In this document: in pieces, positions 23,901-27,752 of the stretch
Layout: each line of letters starts with the position of its first letter
Numbering within the stretch: position 1 is the stretch's first letter
Assembly: GCA_036394195.1 (NCBI GenBank)
Contig: DASWFO010000251.1
Location: 1 to 27,752, forward strand
From: DATJPD01 sp036394195
Lineage (GTDB): Bacteria > Pseudomonadota > Alphaproteobacteria > CACIAM-22H2
Direction of reading: 5' to 3'
DNA length: 27,752 nucleotides
Position numbers and translations under genes: made by a program
Notes under the pieces: model-generated
What the model saw: only the letters and a program-made list of their open reading frames with translations
Databases searched by the model: none
Told to the model about the DNA's origin: nothing

Positions 23901-23999
23901 CGTGATCGAGAGCATAAGCCCGGCGACGGCAATGACGGCAACGGCGGCGGCGCGCCGCCGCCCAGCCGTGAAGGGGCCCGCCAATACACGATCAAACAT
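20904..23999 (-). CDS. Hybrid sensor histidine kinase (CHASE-PAS-PAS-HisKA-HATPase-REC)
   Basis: A 1031-residue inner-membrane sensor kinase. Two membrane helices (about 17-38 and 329-349) enclose a periplasmic CHASE domain (DISNDVGGVRAVTWLPRVPG) that senses small ligands. A short coiled coil and two PAS domains (about 398-513 and 518-638) follow. The phosphorylated His663 lies in AHEFNNILGIIRGY, the ATP site has Asn775, DSGIGMD at 812-818 and GKGTGLGL at 836-843, and a receiver domain ends the protein with Asp952 (VTDVVMPELDG). The start at 23999 is chosen because an upstream in-frame extension of 32 codons is rich in Pro/Arg and precedes no family feature. The signal is unknown. It overlaps the regulator gene and is divergent from the trp leader. 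Confidence 0.92.
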   Translation of the reverse strand: MFDRVLAGPFTAGRRRAAAVAVIAVAGLMLSITTYYVIHRADEEARHAEAERRVATHTNVLQGLIDGKLQQLRFAQILFAAAFDPVEFRRFARDISNDVGGVRAVTWLPRVPGETRDAFEAAARWNGQTHFRIHEFPDAGGETSPAREVYFPILHVEPAAGNEAMIGVDIASRPDRRETLLKSIATGSLSVTPATMLVGPLDDGILGVIAFVPIFPEYGTGGAGSAPQQHLASGIVAATYPIGQFLEAALAMLKPAGGLDIYLTERDADGQERLIYFHPSRTRAAPIGPASLARVRQGWFEESKIRFGDRTWNAVFAPVDAVYPRRDWPADLALGLGLLLTFLVALYAHRAATEQERVAQLVVERTGELSQVNADLQEKIVRLKSAEQALRDTQLRQQQFAESASDLFWETDAEIRFTWVSSRFAEVTGFPVEWFAGRTPWAWACVDPDLHPEWRLLRDIVRACHPFRDFDCTVQNADGTIRHVRMNGRPHFDGTRLLGYRGTATDITEQVVSRLAAEREHQHLLQAMSSVPDGVALFDVDDRLVFCNDRYRQLFADVADKIRPGMMFESLLRVSAERGFAEEAAGRPEAWIADRLAARRECSSSPVELRRGGRLIELRRHRTPDGSVYSVLVDITDSRRQEEQLRQSQKMEAVGTFAGGIAHEFNNILGIIRGYADLARVFTPADSPVRGHVTKIIKSIERASAVTKALLAFSRKRAPETKVLDLARLVEEQRFLLKPLLKPNIDLEIHSDRGPHHVRVDPDLFAQAIMNLAINARDAMPDGGRFRIAVEAAGDDGAATPAPHSVRMTLSDSGIGMDAETARRIFEPFFTTKGQGKGTGLGLSMVYGVVTEAGGSIKVETEPGRGTSFTIHLPAVDAGTADESADAAGAGAEGRPIRTAGRTVLLAEDEPMMRTLLTEALTMARYRVLAAADGEEALELFDANRIDVLVTDVVMPELDGVRLAGLLTDIRPDLPVIYITGVPGRGASDSIEIPESATVLFKPFPPSQLIQIVDAALGAAPAQPQALEHVP

Positions 24000-24164
24000 G
24001 ACGATTATCGCCCCGCGACCCCCGGCCCGCAGACACCCCCGCCGCCGCGGACTGTAGGGAAGCTTCGTCAATGGAGGGTTAAGCCTATTTGCCACTGGAC
24101 GCCGGACCGGCCTTGCGGCTAACCTCCGCTGGCTCGCAACCTTTACGGGACGTTAACCAAGGCC

Positions 24165-24227
24165 ATGTCCGCCGGATCGCCGTTCTGGGGCTCGCCCCTA
24201 TGGTCCGCCGCCCGCCTTTGGTGGTGA
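24165..24227 (+). CDS. trpL: trp operon leader peptide (TrpL), 20 residues with four Trp
   Basis: ATG at 24165 opens a 20-codon frame ending TGG TGG TGA; the peptide is MSAGSPFWGSPLWSAARLWW, with Trp at positions 8, 13, 19 and 20. A run of Trp codons just before the stop, in the leader of an anthranilate synthase gene, is the hallmark of ribosome-mediated trp attenuation, known in Rhizobium and Azospirillum trpE(G). The tandem Trp codons lie in the left arm of a hairpin (see the attenuator). The ribosome binding site is weak (CAAGG very close to the ATG). Too short for most gene finders; identification rests on codon content and position. Confidence 0.82.
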   Translation: MSAGSPFWGSPLWSAARLWW

Positions 24228-24306
24228 CAACCGTCACCAACCGTTCCGTTTCCATTTCATCGTTGTCGCCGCGCTGACGGCTTTCTCCGGGTCCTAAGAC
24301 CCGGAC
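24219..24306 (+). promoter_or_regulatory. trp attenuator (alternative hairpins before trpE(G))
   Basis: Three pairings are seen. TGGTGAC (24222-24228, last Trp codon and stop) pairs exactly with GTCACCA (24233-24239) around AACC, the usual 1:2 arm. CCGTCA (24231-24236) can instead pair with TGACGG (24275-24280), a possible antiterminator. TCCGGGTC (24286-24293) pairs exactly with GACCCGGA (24298-24305) around CTAA, a possible terminator stem. No T run follows it (ACTGTTCGTGCGACTCTTA), so termination would be weak or need another factor. The logic fits attenuation by Trp starvation, but the strength of each structure is untested. Confidence 0.7.
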
Positions 24307-24351
24307 CCGACTGTTCGTGCGACTCTTATTCCTCCGGCCCAGGGTTGCGCC

Positions 24352-26553
24352 ATGCAGTACCGTTTCACGACACCGTCCGGTCTTAGCGTCGAATGCCGCC
24401 GCACCATTCTGCCCTACGCCTCGGCGCTCGAAGGCTTCGCCGCCCGCCTCGACCGCGAGCGCGGCGCCTTGTTCTCCTCGGGCGTCGATTATCCGGGTCG
24501 CTATTCGCGGTGGGAGTTCGGCTTCGCCAACCCGCCGCTCGAGATCGTCGGGCGCGGCCGTGATCTTGTCTGGCGCGCCCTCAATCCGCGCGGTGAGGCA
24601 CTGCTCCGCTTCGTGGCGCCGATCGTGGCGAGCACGCCGTCGACCGTCGTCACCGGACAGGATGCCCGCGAGCTCCGCTTGCGCAGCGAGGTGTCCACCG
24701 GCGTGTTCAGCGAAGAAGAGCGCAGCCTGCAGCCGTCGCTGATGTCGGCGCTCCGCCACTTCATCGCCGAGTTTCGCGGCGTCGTCGATCCGTTTCTCGG
24801 GCTGTATGGCGGATTCGGCTACGATCTGCTGTTCCAGTTCGAGCCGATCGCGCTGCGGCATAAGCGGCCGGACGACGCGAAGGACATCCATCTGTTCTTC
24901 CCGGACCAGATCGTCGTCGTCGACCGGCGCAAGGAGATCGCCTATCGCCTCGATTACGAGTTCGCCGGCAGCGGCGATTCGACCATCGATCTCGGACGGC
25001 GAGCCTTCGCACCCCCTGAGCCGGCTGCAGCGACGGGCGGCGGCTCTGCCGAACCCGTATCCGACCACACAAGCGAGGACTACGCCGCGATGGTCGACCG
25101 GGCGCGCGAGCGCATGCGCGTCGGCGATATCTTCGAGGTGGTGCTGAGCCAGACCTACACCGCGGCGTATGGCGGGACCGCCTCGGCGCTGTTCGAGCGC
25201 CTGAAGCAGGTCAATCCGAGCCCGTTCGAGTTCCTGATCCAGTTCGGGGGCGAGCAGCTGGTCGGCACCTCGCCCGAGATGTTCGTGCGGGTCGAGGGCG
25301 ATCGCGTCGAATCCTGCCCGATCTCGGGCACGGCGCGGCGCGGCAAGAATCCGATGCAGGACGCCGAGAACCTCAAGGCGCTGATGAACTCGGAGAAGGA
25401 CGAGGTCGAGCTCACCATGTGCACGGATGTCGACCGCAACGACAAGTCGCGGATCTGCCGGCCCGGCACGGTGAAACTGCTCGGCCGCCGGCTGATCGAG
25501 ACCTATGCGGGGCTGTTCCACACCGTCGATCACGTCGAGGGACGGCTGCGTGACGGCCTCTGCGGCATCGATGCGTTCCTGTCGCATATGTGGGCGGTGA
25601 CCCTGACCGGAGCGCCGAAGAAGAAGGCCGTCGAAATCGTCGAAGAGTTCGAGAAGGGCCCGCGCGGCTGGTACGGCGGTGCTGTCGGCGCGCTGATGCT
25701 GTCGGGCGACGTGAACACCGGCATCACCATCCGCACCGTGCATCTGCGCGACGGGGAAGCGCGCTACCGGGTCGGCGCAACTTTGGTCTGGGATTCCGTC
25801 GGCCTCGAGGAAGACGCGGAGTGCCGAACCAAGGCGACCAATCTGTTTCGCGCCCTGGCCGCGATGGCCAAGCCGGCCGCGGTCTCCGCAGCACCGGCGC
25901 GTCGTACGCCCAGCCTCGAGACAGGACGCGGCAAGCGCGTCGTCCTGATCGACAACGAGGACTCGTTCGTGCACACGCTCGCCGACTATTTCCGCCAGAC
26001 CGGCGCCGCCGTGACGACCTATCGCCATGGTCTGCCGTTCGAGCGGCTGCTGGCCGCCGCCCCCGACCTGGTCGTCCACTCGCCGGGCCCCGGCCGGCCG
26101 GCCGAGTTCGGCGTGCCCGAGCTCGTGCGCAAGCTGGCCGCCGCCGGCATCGCGCAGTTCGGCGTCTGCCTGGGCCTGCAGGGCATGGTCGAGGCGTTCG
26201 GCGGAGCGCTCGACGTGCTGCCGCAGCCGCGGCACGGCAAGACCTGGGACGTGCTGCACGACGGCGATCGGCTGTTCGCCGGTGTGCCGTCGCCGGCGCG
26301 GGTCGGCGCCTATCATTCGCTGACCGCGCGGCGCGACGGCTTCCCGCACGCGGAGCTCGCGGTCACGGCGCGCACCGCCGAGGGGCTGGTCATGGCGGTG
26401 CGTCACAAGCGCGTGCCCGCGGTGGCGGTGCAGTTCCATCCGGAATCGATCCTGTCGATGGGTGCGGCCGCGGAGGACGCGGAGATCGGCCACCGCCTGA
26501 TCGCGAACCTGATGGCGGAGGTGGCGGCGCGATCAGCGCGCGCGGCGGAGTAG
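24352..26553 (+). CDS. trpE(G): Fused anthranilate synthase TrpE(G)
   Basis: A 733-residue fusion of anthranilate synthase component I (about residues 1-510) and the TrpG glutamine amidotransferase (about 525-733), which makes anthranilate from chorismate and glutamine, the first step of Trp synthesis. In the synthase part, SSGVDYPGRYSRWEFGFANP is the start typical of the fused form, with DRNDKSRICRPG and GAPKKKAVEIVEE motifs later. In the amidotransferase, Cys606 lies in FGVCLGLQGMVEAFGG and His696 and Glu698 in VQFHPESI, completing the triad. A linker (SAAPARRTPSLETGRG) joins the two. The fused gene is characteristic of Rhizobiales, Azospirillum and some other bacteria. It is preceded by the trp leader and is probably feedback-inhibited by Trp. 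Confidence 0.96.
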   Translation: MQYRFTTPSGLSVECRRTILPYASALEGFAARLDRERGALFSSGVDYPGRYSRWEFGFANPPLEIVGRGRDLVWRALNPRGEALLRFVAPIVASTPSTVVTGQDARELRLRSEVSTGVFSEEERSLQPSLMSALRHFIAEFRGVVDPFLGLYGGFGYDLLFQFEPIALRHKRPDDAKDIHLFFPDQIVVVDRRKEIAYRLDYEFAGSGDSTIDLGRRAFAPPEPAAATGGGSAEPVSDHTSEDYAAMVDRARERMRVGDIFEVVLSQTYTAAYGGTASALFERLKQVNPSPFEFLIQFGGEQLVGTSPEMFVRVEGDRVESCPISGTARRGKNPMQDAENLKALMNSEKDEVELTMCTDVDRNDKSRICRPGTVKLLGRRLIETYAGLFHTVDHVEGRLRDGLCGIDAFLSHMWAVTLTGAPKKKAVEIVEEFEKGPRGWYGGAVGALMLSGDVNTGITIRTVHLRDGEARYRVGATLVWDSVGLEEDAECRTKATNLFRALAAMAKPAAVSAAPARRTPSLETGRGKRVVLIDNEDSFVHTLADYFRQTGAAVTTYRHGLPFERLLAAAPDLVVHSPGPGRPAEFGVPELVRKLAAAGIAQFGVCLGLQGMVEAFGGALDVLPQPRHGKTWDVLHDGDRLFAGVPSPARVGAYHSLTARRDGFPHAELAVTARTAEGLVMAVRHKRVPAVAVQFHPESILSMGAAAEDAEIGHRLIANLMAEVAARSARAAE

Positions 26554-26605
26554 GCGGTCCGGGGTGTGCTAGGCTCAGCCGGTTCGATTCGACGCTAGCA
26601 CCGGA

Positions 26606-27752
26606 ATGACTTCGATCTCGGCCTCGGGCGACCGCGGCCACCCCATCCTCGGTATTCGCGACTTCCGCCTGTTCATGGGCGGCCGGCTGCTGTCGATTCT
26701 GTCGACGCAGATGCAGGCGGTCGCGGTTGGCTGGCAGGTCTACGACATCACCCATGACCCGCTGACCCTGGGCTATGTCGGGCTTGCCGGCTTCCTGCCG
26801 ATCGCCAGTCTGACCCTGCCCGCCGGCGACGTCGCCGACCGCTTCGACCGCCGGCGCACGCTGACCTTTGCCTATTCGGTGCAGGGGCTGTGCGGGCTGC
26901 TGTTCCTCGGCCTGACGCTGGCGCACTCGGCTGTGGTGTGGCCGTTCTACGTCGTGATGGCGCTGTTCGGGGTGGGGCGCGCCTTCGCCGGTCCGTCGCA
27001 GCAGTCCTTCGTGCCGTTCCTGGTGCCAAAGCCCGTCGTCGCCCGCGCGGTGGCGTGGAGCTCGTCGGCCAACCAGATGGGCACGATCCTCGGCCCGGCG
27101 CTCGGCGGCGCGATCTACATCCTCGGTCCAGGGGCCGTCTATGCGACATGCCTGGCCCTGTTCACCGCCTCGGTGGCGTCGGTCGCCGCCATCCGCACCC
27201 AGGTGCGCATCCCGCCGCCCGAGCCCGGCGTCACGGCGGTCCGACGGCTGATCGCCGGACTGGCTTTCGCCGCCCGGACGCCGATCGTGCTGGGGGCGAT
27301 TTCGCTCGACCTGTTTGCCATTCTCCTCGGCGGCGCCACCGCCATGCTGCCGGTCTATGCGCACGACATCCTGAATGTCGGCCCGGAAGGCCTCGGCATG
27401 CTGCGCAGTGCGATGGCGGTCGGTGCCACGACGACGGCCCTGGTGCTGGCGAACATGCCGCTGCAGCGCAATGCCGGCCTCACCATGTTCCTGGCGGTGG
27501 CGCTGTTCGGTGTCGGCGTGATCGTGTTTGCGCTGTCGACCAGCTTCTTGCTGTCGCTGGCGGCGCTGGTGGTCATGGGCGCCAGCGACCAGGTCAGCGT
27601 GGTGACGCGCAACACGGTGGTGCAGCTCGCCACCCCAGAGACGATGCGCGGCCGGGTGAGTGCGGTTCACATGCTGTTCGTCGGCACGTCCAACGAGCTC
27701 GGCGAGTTCCGGGCCGGCACCATGGCGGCCTGGCTCGGCGCCGTGCCCGCCG
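26606..27752 (+). CDS. MFS transporter, DHA3/EntS-like exporter (cut by window edge)
   Basis: The first 382 residues of a major facilitator protein running past the right edge. The N-terminus MTSISASGDRGHPILGIRDF leads into FRLFMGGRLLSILSTQMQAV and VGWQVYDITHDPLTLGYVGL, then the loop motif AGDVADRFDRRRTL between helices 2 and 3, all typical of the DHA3 group (EntS and macrolide exporters). About ten hydrophobic helices are seen. It begins 52 bases after trpE(G) on the same strand and may be read from the same transcript, but no functional link to Trp is evident. The ribosome binding site before the ATG at 26606 is weak (CCGGA). Substrate unknown. Confidence 0.88.
   Translation, partial: MTSISASGDRGHPILGIRDFRLFMGGRLLSILSTQMQAVAVGWQVYDITHDPLTLGYVGLAGFLPIASLTLPAGDVADRFDRRRTLTFAYSVQGLCGLLFLGLTLAHSAVVWPFYVVMALFGVGRAFAGPSQQSFVPFLVPKPVVARAVAWSSSANQMGTILGPALGGAIYILGPGAVYATCLALFTASVASVAAIRTQVRIPPPEPGVTAVRRLIAGLAFAARTPIVLGAISLDLFAILLGGATAMLPVYAHDILNVGPEGLGMLRSAMAVGATTTALVLANMPLQRNAGLTMFLAVALFGVGVIVFALSTSFLLSLAALVVMGASDQVSVVTRNTVVQLATPETMRGRVSAVHMLFVGTSNELGEFRAGTMAAWLGAVPA

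Noticed and set aside
24000..24164. CtrA-type (TTAA-N7-TTAA) boxes upstream of the kinase and trp leader
   Set aside because: TTAA half-sites occur near 24078 and 24153, but no pair has the required 7-base spacing.
24286..24305. Strong intrinsic terminator before trpE(G)
   Set aside because: The stem is perfect, but no U tract follows, so I kept it only as part of a proposed attenuator.
24085..26493. 802-codon open frame on the minus strand across trpE(G)
   Set aside because: Exactly antisense to a well-conserved gene; its Arg/His/Asp-rich translation is the usual mirror of GC-rich coding DNA and has no family motif.

Overview
The window looks like chromosomal DNA of a GC-rich alphaproteobacterium, probably from the Hyphomicrobiales/Rhodospirillales part of the class. 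The reasons are a three-gene transhydrogenase (pntAa-pntAb-pntB), a fused anthranilate synthase TrpE(G) behind a trp leader peptide, orphan Bug/TctC solute receptors, and several palindromic intergenic repeats of a kind common in that class. This placement is inference; no rRNA or tRNA is present to fix it. I see no insertion sequence, integrase, CRISPR array or phage gene.

Layout, left to right. (1) 1-2337, minus: pntAa, pntAb and pntB (pntB runs off the left edge), with a C/G-rich palindromic repeat inside the operon. (2) 2520-4672, plus: two periplasmic solute-binding proteins of different transporter classes with a palindromic repeat between them and no permease nearby. (3) 4695-5469, minus: an unrecognised 180-residue protein and a possible 46-residue membrane peptide. 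(4) 5599-6852, minus: a Tat-exported FMN-dependent alpha-hydroxy-acid dehydrogenase that carries a CXXCH motif. (5) 6966-7382, plus: a protoglobin lacking its N-terminal half. (6) 7386-10791, minus: pqiA-pqiB-pqiC, joined by 4-base overlaps, for an envelope lipid-transport (MCE) system. (7) 11000-14260, minus: an ABC1/UbiB-type kinase and an M3 oligoendopeptidase, separated by a 75-bp palindromic repeat. (8) 14407-16224, plus: a long-chain acyl-CoA synthetase, divergent from the peptidase across a region with an 18-bp tandem repeat. (9) 16229-19158, minus: MFS transporter, cupin and zinc alcohol dehydrogenase, a likely small catabolic operon. (10) 19445-23999, minus: a hybrid sensor kinase overlapping a CheY-like regulator, then a UDP-glucuronate 4-epimerase. 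(11) 24165-26553, plus: a trp leader peptide with four Trp codons and attenuator-like hairpins, then trpE(G). (12) 26606-27752, plus: an MFS exporter cut by the right edge.

Most of the window is ordinary housekeeping and metabolic DNA. The items I would look at again are the trp leader/attenuator, the CXXCH motif in a Tat-exported flavoprotein, the truncated protoglobin, the oppositely facing terminator-like repeat inside the pnt operon, and the 18-bp tandem repeat between the peptidase and acyl-CoA synthetase genes. I did not find a convincing wholly new multi-gene system.
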